Positions 27,863 to 36,270 of a stretch of DNA of 64,000 nt are shown piece after piece. Position numbers and translations under genes: made by a program. Origin of the DNA: JARKPK01 sp964631235 (GTDB taxonomy: Bacteria > Planctomycetota > Planctomycetia > Pirellulales > Thermoguttaceae). The notes under the pieces are model-generated. The model was not told the origin of the DNA and made no database searches. It saw only the letters and a program-made list of their open reading frames with translations. The stretch is taken from contig CAZVZX010000003.1 in NCBI GenBank assembly GCA_964631235.1, forward strand, positions 1 to 64,000, given 5' to 3'. Each line of letters starts with the position of its first letter. Positions within the stretch are counted from its first letter, which is position 1.

Positions 27863-28489
27863 GTGGCGGATGTTTCTGGCGAACGTGTGCTCGTGGTGCC
27901 TTCCGAATTGCTGCGCAGGCTGGGCTATTTTCAGGGGTTCGCCCGGCAGGTCGATCGCTATCTCCCAACACTGCTCGACCCGGCGCAAATGAGTTTTCGG
28001 CCCCGGGCCGCCGTCGAGCACGATCCGGGTTTCAAACAGCTCATTCCGTACCTGATTTTCAGCCATGGGCAAGGCGAAGAGCGACGCCTGTTTCGTTACA
28101 CGCGAGGCGGCGGCATGGGCGAAGGCCGCTTGCATCGGAAACACAGCGTCGGCGTGGGCGGTCATATCTCGGCCGAAGACGGATGCGAGAAAGCCGAAGA
28201 CGCTTTTGAACAAGGCCTGTATCGAGAAATGCAGGAAGAGGTGATCATCGACACGCCCTATACAATTCAGTGCGTCGGTTTGATCAACGACGATCACACT
28301 CCGGTCGGCCAAGTCCATTTAGGGGTTGTACATCTTGTCGAATGCCAGTTGCCGGCGGTTCGCGCCCGTGAACCCGACTTGCTCGACAGTGGGTTTCAGC
28401 CGATCGGGGAGATTATGGCCGATTTGACCGATTACGAAACTTGGTCAGCGATCAGTTTGCGAGCGTTGTTCGGCGACGATTTCCGGTGA
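27863..28489 (+). CDS. Nudix-like phosphohydrolase domain protein
   Basis: 208 aa, GTG start with the strong site GGGAGGAGGA just upstream. The middle carries a Nudix-like box: GVGGHISAEDGC, about 15 residues, then LYREMQEEVII (the REXXEE core near residue 120). That spacing is longer than the textbook box, as in some divergent members. The N-terminal 60 residues (LRRLGYFQGFARQVDRYLPTLL) are unassigned, and the C-terminus ends DYETWSAISLRAL. In planctomycete annotations similar proteins are often called phosphoesterase or Nudix. The substrate is unknown. It lies 127 bases ahead of the cysteine desulfurase, same strand. Confidence 0.75.
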   Translation: MADVSGERVLVVPSELLRRLGYFQGFARQVDRYLPTLLDPAQMSFRPRAAVEHDPGFKQLIPYLIFSHGQGEERRLFRYTRGGGMGEGRLHRKHSVGVGGHISAEDGCEKAEDAFEQGLYREMQEEVIIDTPYTIQCVGLINDDHTPVGQVHLGVVHLVECQLPAVRAREPDLLDSGFQPIGEIMADLTDYETWSAISLRALFGDDFR

Positions 28490-28615
28490 GCCAATGCGGC
28501 CCCGACTGGCCAGAGGCGGACTCCATCGCGGCCGTCGGCGCTCTTGGCCAGCAGCGATTTCAAATAATGTGTTCGGCGCGGCGGTTACGCCCATTGTGCC
28601 AAGGCTCATTCTGTA

Positions 28616-29809
28616 ATGATTGCGGATTTTCGCCCAATTTATCTCGACAACCATGCGACGACGCGCTGCGACCCGCGCGTCGTCGATGCGATGATGCCGT
28701 TCTTTCTGAACGAATACGGGAATGCGGGCAGCGTTCATCATCAGTACGGACATCGGGCAAAAGACGCCGTTGAAGACGCGCGTCGGCGCATCGCGCAGGC
28801 GATCGGTGCGGCGCCGCGCGAGATCATCTTCACTAGCGGGGCGACTGAAAGCAACAACTTGGCCCTGCACGGGACGGCCGCACGACGTGCCGGCAAAGGC
28901 CGGCATATCATCAGCGTGCAAACCGAACATTCCTCGGTTCTCGGACCGCTCAGGGAATTGGGGCAACAGGGATTCGAGATCACGCTCTTGCCGGTGCGAT
29001 CCGCGCCGCGGCCCGACGCCGGCAGGCTCGATCCCGAGGTTCTTGTTCGCGCAATTCGACCCGATACGATTCTCGTTTCCGTCATGCTGGCCAATAACGA
29101 GATCGGCGTGATTCAGCCGCTGGCGGAGCTTTCGGCGATCTGTCGGCAACGGGGCATTGTGTTGCACACCGACGCCACGCAGGCGTTGGGTAAGATTCCG
29201 GTCGATGTCGATACGCTGGGGGTGGATCTGCTGAGCGGCTCGGCGCATAAAATCTACGGCCCGAAAGGCGTTGGAATGCTCTATGTGCGCGGCGGGGCCA
29301 ACCCGCGGCGTTTGGAACCGATGATTCACGGCGGCGGCCAAGAGAATCATCTGCGGAGCGGGACGCTCAATGTGCCCGGCATTGTCGGCTTTGCCGCGGC
29401 CCTCGACCTTTGCCTTGCCGAAATGCCGGAAGAGTCGAAGCGCATCGGGCAGCTCCGCCAGCGGCTTTTCGAACGGTTGAATTGCCTTCCCGGCGTCGCG
29501 TTGAACGGTCCAACACTTGAACTGCCCGAAATGCGGCTGCCGGGCAATCTCAACCTGTCGTTCTCTCGCGTCGATGGCGAAACGCTGATGCTGCTCGTTC
29601 CGCAGGTGGCCCTTAGTTCCGGAGCTGCCTGCTCGTCCACCGAACCCGACCCCAGCCATGTACTGCAAGCGCTGGGGCTTGGCGCCGAGGCGGTGCGCAG
29701 CAGTATCCGCTTCGGACTGGGGCGATTCAACACCGCCGAGGAAATCGACCGAGCGGCAGACCTGCTCGCCGAGGCGATTGAACGGCTGCGCGGCGTTGCC
29801 GGCGCGTGA
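28616..29809 (+). CDS. Cysteine desulfurase, NifS/IscS type
   Basis: PLP enzyme that takes sulfur from cysteine for Fe-S clusters or tRNA thiolation; 397 aa. Features seen are IYLDNHATTRCDP at the N-terminus, FTSGATESNNLAL, the PLP lysine in SGSAHKIYGPKGVGML (Lys212), and the sulfur-carrying loop SSGAACSSTEPDPSHVL with Cys339. The extended loop identifies the class I (IscS/NifS) subgroup, not SufS. The ATG at 28616 has no strong ribosome binding site. No iscU, hscA or mnmA gene is adjacent, so its client is not known from context. Confidence 0.95.
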   Translation: MIADFRPIYLDNHATTRCDPRVVDAMMPFFLNEYGNAGSVHHQYGHRAKDAVEDARRRIAQAIGAAPREIIFTSGATESNNLALHGTAARRAGKGRHIISVQTEHSSVLGPLRELGQQGFEITLLPVRSAPRPDAGRLDPEVLVRAIRPDTILVSVMLANNEIGVIQPLAELSAICRQRGIVLHTDATQALGKIPVDVDTLGVDLLSGSAHKIYGPKGVGMLYVRGGANPRRLEPMIHGGGQENHLRSGTLNVPGIVGFAAALDLCLAEMPEESKRIGQLRQRLFERLNCLPGVALNGPTLELPEMRLPGNLNLSFSRVDGETLMLLVPQVALSSGAACSSTEPDPSHVLQALGLGAEAVRSSIRFGLGRFNTAEEIDRAADLLAEAIERLRGVAGA

Positions 29810-29989
29810 TCGAAGCGAACGCGGCCGGCCGTGGTTCTTCGGCGGCGCGACCGGCAAGTGCGCTGAAGCCGTTCGGCTGTTGCGACGCCGCGGGGCGACA
29901 GGACCGCCCTTCGAATCGTGCCGTCGCTTCCGCTGGTTGTTGGAGGCCGGGCCGGAAGAAAAAGTACTCCGGAGCGTTGGCCCTTGGCG

Positions 29990-30967
29990 TCAATCGACTT
30001 TTTTCGTCGTTTCGTCGGGGAGCGGGCCGACGTAGCCGGTCGAGATCACAAGATCGTCGTACCAAACCGTGTTGTCGCGTTCACTCTTGTGGATGTAAAC
30101 CATCAATTCGAATCGCTTCAATCGAACATCTTCATCGCTTCGCCAGCGGAATCCGCGATAGTGAATGTACAGCTTGCCGTCGATCCACGCGGCCAGTTCT
30201 CCGTCGGCCTTGCCGATTGTGTTCACTTTGATCATGTGCTCCCAGCAATACCACCGCCCGCGCTTGATTGCGATTCGATCATTTTCCGCTGGGACAAGGT
30301 TATTGCCCCAGAAATTGCCGTCGCGATCGCGCCGCATGTCCATCCAGTACGTGTAGAGAAACATGTAGCCGGGCGGTTCGTAGCGGCCCCAGTCGCGCCA
30401 AGGCTCGAAGCGGCTGCTAAACCAGTCGTCGCCCTTCGGCCGGATTCCCGCCTTGCCCATGCCGAACCATTTGTCGGAGCCGGCAACGCCAGCCAGTCCG
30501 CCCCCGGTATGGTTCAGATTGCCCTGATCGTAGTCGTCGGCGAATTTCACATAGCGTCGCATATAGAGTTGGTCGTAACCTTGCGGACCGAGCCAGCCGA
30601 TCACACCGGCCCCTGATGACTTGCCGCTGCGATTCGGAGCTGTTACCTGCAAGGCGCCTGTTCCGCGGTGAACGTGCGAAGGTTCCTGCGTTAATCGCGT
30701 GTGGCCCTCTTTGCGGCCTTGGACTTCGAAATAGTTCTTCCAGCAGTCGTCGGTTTCGAAGTCGTCTTTGAAAACGATTTTGCCGGGCCGTTCGAGCCGA
30801 GCCAATGCTTCCCGACTTGCGAGAGTTTGAGCGGTAGCCAACTCGGGGTAGGGTGGGCTGTCGGCCGTCTCGTTTGAGGCGGCTTGGCTAACCGTCCACG
30901 TCCAAAGACCTAAGGCTAGGCCGAGCGGCCCGATCCATTGCTTGCGACAGAACGCTGCGATTGTCAT
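29990..30967 (-). CDS. Secreted polysaccharide-lyase-like protein
   Basis: 325 aa from the ATG at 30967 (AAAGGTG upstream). A signal peptide (GPLGLALGLWTWTVSQAASNE) precedes a beta-rich domain: IVFKDDFETDDCWKNYFEVQG, YMRRYVKFADDYDQGNLNHTGGGLAG, PPGYMFLYTYWMDMRRDRDGNFWGN, RGRWYCWEHMIKVNT and WIDGKLYIHYRGFRWRSDED, ending WYDDLVISTGYVGPLP. This layout resembles the jelly-roll of polysaccharide lyase family 14-like proteins (alginate or glucuronan lyases) and related concanavalin-like lectin folds. The catalytic residues cannot be confirmed by eye. The frame extends 26 codons upstream without a leader. Confidence 0.65.
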   Translation of the reverse strand: MTIAAFCRKQWIGPLGLALGLWTWTVSQAASNETADSPPYPELATAQTLASREALARLERPGKIVFKDDFETDDCWKNYFEVQGRKEGHTRLTQEPSHVHRGTGALQVTAPNRSGKSSGAGVIGWLGPQGYDQLYMRRYVKFADDYDQGNLNHTGGGLAGVAGSDKWFGMGKAGIRPKGDDWFSSRFEPWRDWGRYEPPGYMFLYTYWMDMRRDRDGNFWGNNLVPAENDRIAIKRGRWYCWEHMIKVNTIGKADGELAAWIDGKLYIHYRGFRWRSDEDVRLKRFELMVYIHKSERDNTVWYDDLVISTGYVGPLPDETTKKVD

Positions 30968-31074
30968 CAGAACACCTTTTCGAGCGGGGACAAGGGCGGA
31001 ACCCAAATCGTCGAGTTGTTGCGTACTGGATCGCTGAAGCGGCAAGGGCGATGATCGAGCAATTGGTTACTCGA

Positions 31075-31190
31075 CGGAACGCCAAAATCGTATCACACAA
31101 TCGCAAAAGCGGCCTCGGGCGCAGCGAAGCGGCCTTCTTGCGTGCAGTCGCTGTTGGAACTGCCGTTCGTTCTTCGCGGTTGTATTTGGT
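31075..31190 (+). repeat. Second interspersed element, copy S1
   Basis: A stretch from GGAACGCCAAAATCG through TCACACAATCGCAAAAGC to GTTGGAACTGCCGTTCGTTC. It aligns along its length with 42844-42990 and partly with 33599-33677. It lies between two minus-strand genes. Confidence 0.6.
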
Positions 31191-31360
31191 CGATGTCGGA
31201 TGTTACCGCGTGAAGGGGGCTGCGTCTTCGGGCGTAGCAAGCATTCGCGCCAGTCCGACCACCAGTATGGATCGACCGCTGCAAAAAGGAAAGGTATCGG
31301 CCGAGCATCGGCCCGTCGCGGCGGCGAGCGATTGTCGAAAACGGGCAATGCGATTCAAGC

Positions 31361-31432
31361 TGCCGCCAGGTGCCGCCAGGTGCCGGGCAGGGGAGGGCAG
31401 GGGAGGGCAGGGGAGGGCAGGGGAGGGCAGGG
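31361..31432. repeat. G-rich 10-bp tandem repeat
   Basis: Two copies of TGCCGCCAGG are followed by about 4.8 perfect copies of GGGCAGGGGA (31385-31432). The regular G-runs on the plus strand could fold as G-quadruplexes. It is located downstream of the lipoprotein hydrolase gene and about 400 bases upstream of the lyase-like gene. Perfect copies suggest recent slippage expansion. Confidence 0.9.
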
Positions 31433-31506
31433 CGAACCCTCTGATCTGCTGAAACAGCTCGGGGAACGATCACGGGACGAGATGGCGTGGCCCGCAGCTC
31501 GTGGCT

Positions 31507-33492
31507 CTATCGCAGTTCGACCGTGGCTGCAGCCGCAGGCGTTTCGGCGAACCGAACGCGCGACCAGCCGCGGAGCTCGGCAAGATGTTCTTGCAAGATT
31601 CGTCGCACTTCGAGTACGGCGGCCGGATGGGAGTGGACTGTTGTGTGGTCGGCGGGAACGACCAATTCCGACTCCACGTCGCCGACGCGCGCACTTTCGC
31701 GTGAAACGACTCCGTCGCTGTCTTTGACCAACGATGTCCACCACCACTTGTTGGGAATCACGCCGATGATGTTGTGATACTTCACCGTCGGCAAGCGTTG
31801 GCTGGCGAGCAGAACGGGGAACACCGGGCAATTGGGCGAAAGCGAGTCGATGCTCGTTTCGATCTTCAGAATGGTATTGGGCGGCAATGCGTCTTTGTTG
31901 TCACGAAAGATCTTCTGCTGACTATTGACCAACATCGAGGGCAGGTGGATGAGCTTGCCCAAGAGCCATTGAGTCGTTTGATTCGAGAAGCTGCTGCCGC
32001 GATGCGGGGTGCCGATGGTAATGACCCGGCGAATGGATGGGTTCGGGCGGAAGAAGAATGTTTCGGCAAGGCGCTGCCGGATTTCGTCTTCAGTCTTGAT
32101 CTGCTCGAAGGGTTGAGTGCTGACGAGTTTCCAGAGATCATCGCGACTGTCGATCGTTTGCAGACGCGATACAAGCCCGCCCATGCTATGGCCGATCAGC
32201 ACCATGTGATCCAAGGCCGGCTCTTGATGCTGCGGATCAAGCACTTGACGCGCTTCGGCCAAGTCGCGACGCAGTTGGGCGGCACTAATCCAAAACGGCT
32301 GGCCGGTCGGGTAGAGGTAGAACCAGAACTGGTAATGATCGCGGATTTCGGGGCGGCTGCGCAGGTCGTTGAACATTTCCATCCAGGTCATCGGGCTCGA
32401 CCACAGCCCGTGAACCATCAGAACGGGGATCTTGCCGGGTTCGTATGGTTGGACCATATACAGGCCCATAATCGGGGCCTGGCGGCCCGGTTGCATCTTC
32501 ATCAGCGATTCGGGATAAAGAAGCCCGGCCGTGGCCAGACTGTTCAATTCCGGCTTCGAGAGGAAATAGGCCAAGGGGGTGCTCAAGTCGGCCTCTAGCG
32601 AAACCCGTTGCGGACCGATTGTTACTTCGCTGACCGTTAGAGGATCGTACAGCTCAAGATAGCCCTGGTGTCGTCCGCCGACGGGGCTGCCTGCCGAGCC
32701 CAGGTCAGGACGCAGCAGCGCCGTCACCGGGAAGCTCAACTCGGCCGGGTAGTACCGAGCGGCGGCCGGCTGCGACGAATAGCTGCGGCGCACGGCGATC
32801 AAGGGCACTCCCAGCCCATGCACCTGGTAATGGTTTCTCAGGCCGGTGATCTCGTAATCGGAAACGAATTCGAATCGCTCGAAGTCCTCGTTTCGCCATT
32901 GGCCGCCGCGCATAACGCATGTGATGTCCCATGAGCCGGCGGCCGTGTGGATCGTTTTGGTTGCGCCGGGCATCAATTCCCGTTTTGCGCAAACGATTCG
33001 CAGCGCACTTTCCAGTGCGCTATTGTAAAGATCGCAGGCCCCGCGGAACTGCGGATCGTAGGCGTTTCGGGTGGCGGCAAATCGGTCGTCGAATAGGAAC
33101 TGGTAGGCATGAAGAACGGCCGCTCCGTAAAGATCAAGCGCAGCCGCGCGGTCGCTCTCCTCCACACGCTTGCCGCTAATGAAAGCAACCTCGGCCAGGG
33201 CGTACACTTTGTCGGCGGTCGGCTCCCGCTCGACCAAGTCTTGAAGCTTGACCAACAGTGCGCGAGGATCGCCGTCGAGCTCTTGTGAGAGGTTGTGGAA
33301 CCGGAGCAACTGCACCGTTCGAGCACTGGGCTGCGGACCGCCCCATGCACCCAGTTGCAGTTCTTGCTCGAAGGGGTTACGCGGCACCGAGCGCAAACGC
33401 ACAGCCTGCGAAGAACAGCCCAGCAGCGCGCAAAGAATCGTTGCGGCCGCAATCCAACGCAGGGTTGCCGCACGCGTCGAACGATCGATCAT
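31507..33492 (-). CDS. Lipoprotein alpha/beta hydrolase (lipase-like)
   Basis: 661 aa from the ATG at 33492. A lipobox (ATILCALLGCSS) predicts a lipid-anchored protein. The first about 330 residues are unassigned and contain a helical region (LQDLVEREPTADKVYALAEVAFISGKRVEE). The alpha/beta-hydrolase domain follows with VLMVHGLWSSPMTWM (oxyanion region), YPTGQPFWISAAQLRRDL, the nucleophile elbow LIGHSMGGLVSRLQ and ITIGTPHRGSSFSN. The closing histidine could be in VPADHTTVHSHPAA. It is probably an esterase or lipase with an extra N-terminal module; the substrate is unknown. The frame from 33516 adds only eight codons. Confidence 0.85.
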   Translation of the reverse strand: MIDRSTRAATLRWIAAATILCALLGCSSQAVRLRSVPRNPFEQELQLGAWGGPQPSARTVQLLRFHNLSQELDGDPRALLVKLQDLVEREPTADKVYALAEVAFISGKRVEESDRAAALDLYGAAVLHAYQFLFDDRFAATRNAYDPQFRGACDLYNSALESALRIVCAKRELMPGATKTIHTAAGSWDITCVMRGGQWRNEDFERFEFVSDYEITGLRNHYQVHGLGVPLIAVRRSYSSQPAAARYYPAELSFPVTALLRPDLGSAGSPVGGRHQGYLELYDPLTVSEVTIGPQRVSLEADLSTPLAYFLSKPELNSLATAGLLYPESLMKMQPGRQAPIMGLYMVQPYEPGKIPVLMVHGLWSSPMTWMEMFNDLRSRPEIRDHYQFWFYLYPTGQPFWISAAQLRRDLAEARQVLDPQHQEPALDHMVLIGHSMGGLVSRLQTIDSRDDLWKLVSTQPFEQIKTEDEIRQRLAETFFFRPNPSIRRVITIGTPHRGSSFSNQTTQWLLGKLIHLPSMLVNSQQKIFRDNKDALPPNTILKIETSIDSLSPNCPVFPVLLASQRLPTVKYHNIIGVIPNKWWWTSLVKDSDGVVSRESARVGDVESELVVPADHTTVHSHPAAVLEVRRILQEHLAELRGWSRVRFAETPAAAATVELR

Positions 33493-33598
33493 TCGTGGGC
33501 CGCATCCGCCTTCCATGGCTGGTACGGTGAGCAGGCTGCGCGTTGCAAGGTATAGGCGACTTTTTCACACACCGCCGACATTCGGAACCAACAGTCCA

Positions 33599-33677
33599 CA
33601 ACGCCAACAAAATGGTTCCACACAATTGCGCAATCCCCGTTTGAACCGCTTTCCGTCTTTCGCGGTTTCATTTCGGG
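33599..33677 (+). repeat. Second interspersed element, copy S3 (shorter)
   Basis: Contains CACAACGCCAACAAAATGG, CCACACAATTGCGCAATCCC and TTTGAACCGCTTTCCGTC, ending near TTTCGCGGTTTCATTTCGG. It shares these blocks in the same order with 42844-42990, but lacks about 40 bases of the middle. It lies in the 398-base gap between two minus-strand genes; I see nothing else there. Confidence 0.5.
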
Positions 33678-33890
33678 GCCGTCGGCTTGCTGCTCAATAT
33701 CCGATCTCTCCTGGGTGGGTCAATGTCGTTTTCCACAGGGAATTGGCGTCGAGACGCCCGCTGGTGGAATCAATCGGCCGTAGTGGCTAAGAGATTTGGG
33801 AAAAATGCGCTCTTTTTGCAGGTGCAACGACTCGAACAAGCCAGTCTGGATGTTTCGACCGAGTTGCTGTTTCTCGATCTTGCCAGGGGG

Positions 33891-34955
33891 TTATATCTTG
33901 CCTAGTTTTTCAAGCACTCCACGGATTAGAATTGGCCAAGCGACGGTTGCATCGCAATGCACTTCGGCATGCATGCCCCCCTCTTCGCGGCTGAGAAACT
34001 TTCCCCAAGAAACGCCCTCGGTGTAAGTGCAACCGCTCAAACCACCCCAGTGAGCCGGTTCCGGGCAGATGCGAACGGCATAGCGAAATCGCGGTACCGA
34101 GAACTCTGTTCCGAGTCGCATGTTGATAATGTCTACGAACGGGCCGACCTGCTGCGCCCAGTTCCGCGGCACTCCTCCGCCGATGGTGAAGATACCGAGG
34201 GTCTTCGCCTGAAGAATTCGCTTGGTGTAATTGTTCAAATCCAAGAAGGGGTTGTAGTTGGGTACCGCCGAGAAGAACTTGGCGAGATCATGTTGGTGGG
34301 CTTGCGAATTGGCTCGATTGAGGAAGAACGTCGCTACGTCCAGGCCGAGTTCCGAGTCGGTCAAGGCGGGCACGAATACGGGCACATTTCGCTGATAGGC
34401 ACAGCCGAGCACGCTGGGCATTTGCCCTTGCTCGAAGAGCATCTTGCCGATGGCCCGATTGATCTCTGAAGCGCAGGTCGGACGGGTCCAGTCGAACTCG
34501 TCGAGCACCCGGCTGACTACCTCTTGGGCCCGACACAGGTTCGCTTCCATCTCGAGCGTATCATAGACTCGGTTGTAACCCCATTGATAGAGTTGCTCGT
34601 CGGATACGCTTGGGTCGTATTTGTAATGGGTGCATCCGATCGCTTCCGACAGCCCGTGGGCCATCAACGCGCCGGTGCAAACGACGATATGAGCGAGTCC
34701 GTTGTCGATCATCTCGCAGACGATTCGGCCCATCTTGGCGACCGTCATCGCTCCGGAAATCGTCAGAACGATCAGACAATCAGGATCTTGAGCCATTCGG
34801 CAGACGATCTCTTGGGCCTCGCCGAGCGCGCGGCCGCCGAAGGCCGTTTTGCTCATTCGCTCGAGCATTTCGGCGAATCCACCCTTTCCTCGGACGTCGA
34901 GCGATTCGAGCGGTTCCAGGCCGTCTTCTCGGCCGTCGTGTAGTTCACGTTCCAT
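33891..34955 (-). CDS. Deoxyhypusine synthase-like protein
   Basis: 354 aa, homologous to deoxyhypusine synthase, which moves the aminobutyl group of spermidine onto eIF5A in archaea and eukaryotes. Family marks are LTISGAMTVAKMGRIVCEMIDNG, VCTGALMAHGLSEAIG, the NAD-site region IFTIGGGVPRNWAQQV, and the C-terminal GGLSGCTYTEGVSWGKFLSRE, which matches the SGAxPxEAVSWGKI active-site motif; Lys319 falls at the position of the covalent-intermediate lysine. Bacteria lack eIF5A, and bacterial members are thought to act in polyamine (homospermidine-type) chemistry or on unknown acceptors. The start at 34955 could be a later ATG. No polyamine gene is adjacent. Confidence 0.88.
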   Translation of the reverse strand: MERELHDGREDGLEPLESLDVRGKGGFAEMLERMSKTAFGGRALGEAQEIVCRMAQDPDCLIVLTISGAMTVAKMGRIVCEMIDNGLAHIVVCTGALMAHGLSEAIGCTHYKYDPSVSDEQLYQWGYNRVYDTLEMEANLCRAQEVVSRVLDEFDWTRPTCASEINRAIGKMLFEQGQMPSVLGCAYQRNVPVFVPALTDSELGLDVATFFLNRANSQAHQHDLAKFFSAVPNYNPFLDLNNYTKRILQAKTLGIFTIGGGVPRNWAQQVGPFVDIINMRLGTEFSVPRFRYAVRICPEPAHWGGLSGCTYTEGVSWGKFLSREEGGMHAEVHCDATVAWPILIRGVLEKLGKI

Positions 34956-35099
34956 GCGGTCAGCTCGCTTGTACAGGCTGTTTGCGTAAGTTATAAACTA
35001 GTAATAGATTGCGCGATCGCTTCCGTGGCAGCAATGCCTTGGGCGCTCGTCGCGAGTGAGCGAAGATCGTAGGGGGCTGCGTCGCGAATGTCAAGACGC

Positions 35100-35156
35100 C
35101 GGTGGGGCCTGTTTTCTATGTTCGTTGCGACGGGTGGCTGAAAAGTTGCCCCACCG
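35100..35156. repeat. Long imperfect hairpin
   Basis: Arms CGGTGGGGCCTGTTTTC (35100-35116) and GAAAAGTTGCCCCACCG (35140-35156) are inverted repeats, 14 of 17 positions pairing, with a loop of about 23 bases. No T-run follows, so it is not a typical intrinsic terminator. It lies between the divergent deoxyhypusine-synthase-like gene and def. It may be a REP-like palindrome. Confidence 0.65.
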
Positions 35157-35288
35157 GAGCCTCAGGACGGAACGGGACTATTCAGTGCGTTACGGCACCG
35201 CAGTCGCGACGATTCGGCCGCTTGCGGCCGCCGGATGAAATGCCCATCGGGGGGCATTGCGGTGCGACTTGGGCCCAAGATCGGGCTA

Positions 35289-35386
35289 CAGACCGTTGAA
35301 AAAGCGGTTTTTCGACTTCGCGGTTGTGCGATTTCTCGTAAGAACCGTGGGCTGCGGGCATTAGAACCGGTTTTTCAACGGGCCGC
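35289..35386 (+). repeat. Interspersed element, copy D (inverted ends)
   Basis: About 98 bases, starting CAGACCGTTGAAAAAGCGG and ending CCGGTTTTTCAACGGGCCG: clear terminal inverted repeats. The interior (GCGGTTGTGCGATTTCTCG, GGGCTGCGGGCATTAG) aligns with the copies at 37378-37460 and 60466-60557. It lies about 145 bases upstream of def. Confidence 0.75.
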
Positions 35387-35532
35387 CAAGAGGTTTGTGA
35401 TCTCTATGCCGCAGTTGGCCCAAATCGCCGGTCATCCTACAATGGCATTTGATCTTCGGCCGTCAATCTAAGGCAAAAAACACCGGTCGTTGGCTAAGGT
35501 GACGGCCGGTTCGGGGATTGGGAGAATCGAGC

Positions 35533-36117
35533 GTGCGTATTGTCAAATATCCTCATCCGACGCTGCGTCATAAGTCGAAGGCGTTGCGCCGGGTGGACGG
35601 CGAGCTTCGCACTATTGTAGCGAAGATGTTCGATCTGATGTATGAAACCAACGGCATCGGATTGGCGGCCAATCAAGTAGATTTGCCCTATCGGCTTTTT
35701 GTCATCAATGTGACAGGCGATCCGAGTTTGCGGGATCAAGAGTGCGTGTTTATCAATCCCGTGGTTTCAAGACGCGGCCCGAGCCAGGAGGCCGAAGAAG
35801 GGTGTCTCAGCTTTCCAGATCTCTATGCCCCGGTGGCTCGGCCGGAACGCTGCACCGTGACGGCATACGATTTGTCGGGCCGGGAGATACAACAGGAGTT
35901 GTCCGGTCTGTTTGCCCGCGCCGTTCAGCATGAAAACGATCACTTGGACGGGATTCTCTTCATCGATCGCCTGTCGCCCACCGCGTTGATGTCGCTCAAA
36001 GAGCCGTTGAGCGAATTGGAACGCGAGCTCGAAGGAGAACGGATGCGAGGGCTGCTGCCCGACGACCGACAGATCGCAGCGCGGCTGGCCGAACTGGAAA
36101 TGATGCGCGCCGAATAG
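35533..36117 (+). CDS. def: Peptide deformylase
   Basis: Removes the formyl group from nascent N-terminal methionine; 194 aa from the GTG at 35533, with GGAG eight bases upstream. The three family motifs are complete: GIGLAANQV (motif 1), EEGCLSFP with metal ligand Cys91 (motif 2) and VQHENDHLDG with His133, Glu134 and His137 (motif 3). Asn replaces the usual Ile or Tyr after the catalytic Glu in motif 3, a modest change. It lies 153 bases ahead of fmt on the same strand, the classic formyl-methionine pair. The TTG frame from 35518 would bury the ribosome binding site. Confidence 0.97.
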   Translation: MRIVKYPHPTLRHKSKALRRVDGELRTIVAKMFDLMYETNGIGLAANQVDLPYRLFVINVTGDPSLRDQECVFINPVVSRRGPSQEAEEGCLSFPDLYAPVARPERCTVTAYDLSGREIQQELSGLFARAVQHENDHLDGILFIDRLSPTALMSLKEPLSELERELEGERMRGLLPDDRQIAARLAELEMMRAE

Positions 36118-36270
36118 TGTCGCCCGTTTGTTGCGCCGGTAAGCGGCACCGGATCGTCTTGGGTAGAGACTTGCACTGCGCGACCGCCGGACGGTTGAGT
36201 CGCCGTGTTGTAGCTGTTAGTTTTGTTGTTTTCCGCGGCGACCTAGTTTCAAGAGTCTGGGCTTCGTTCC

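Noticed and set aside
31385..31432. CRISPR-like array
   Set aside because: Units are only 10 bp with no spacers; it is a simple tandem repeat.
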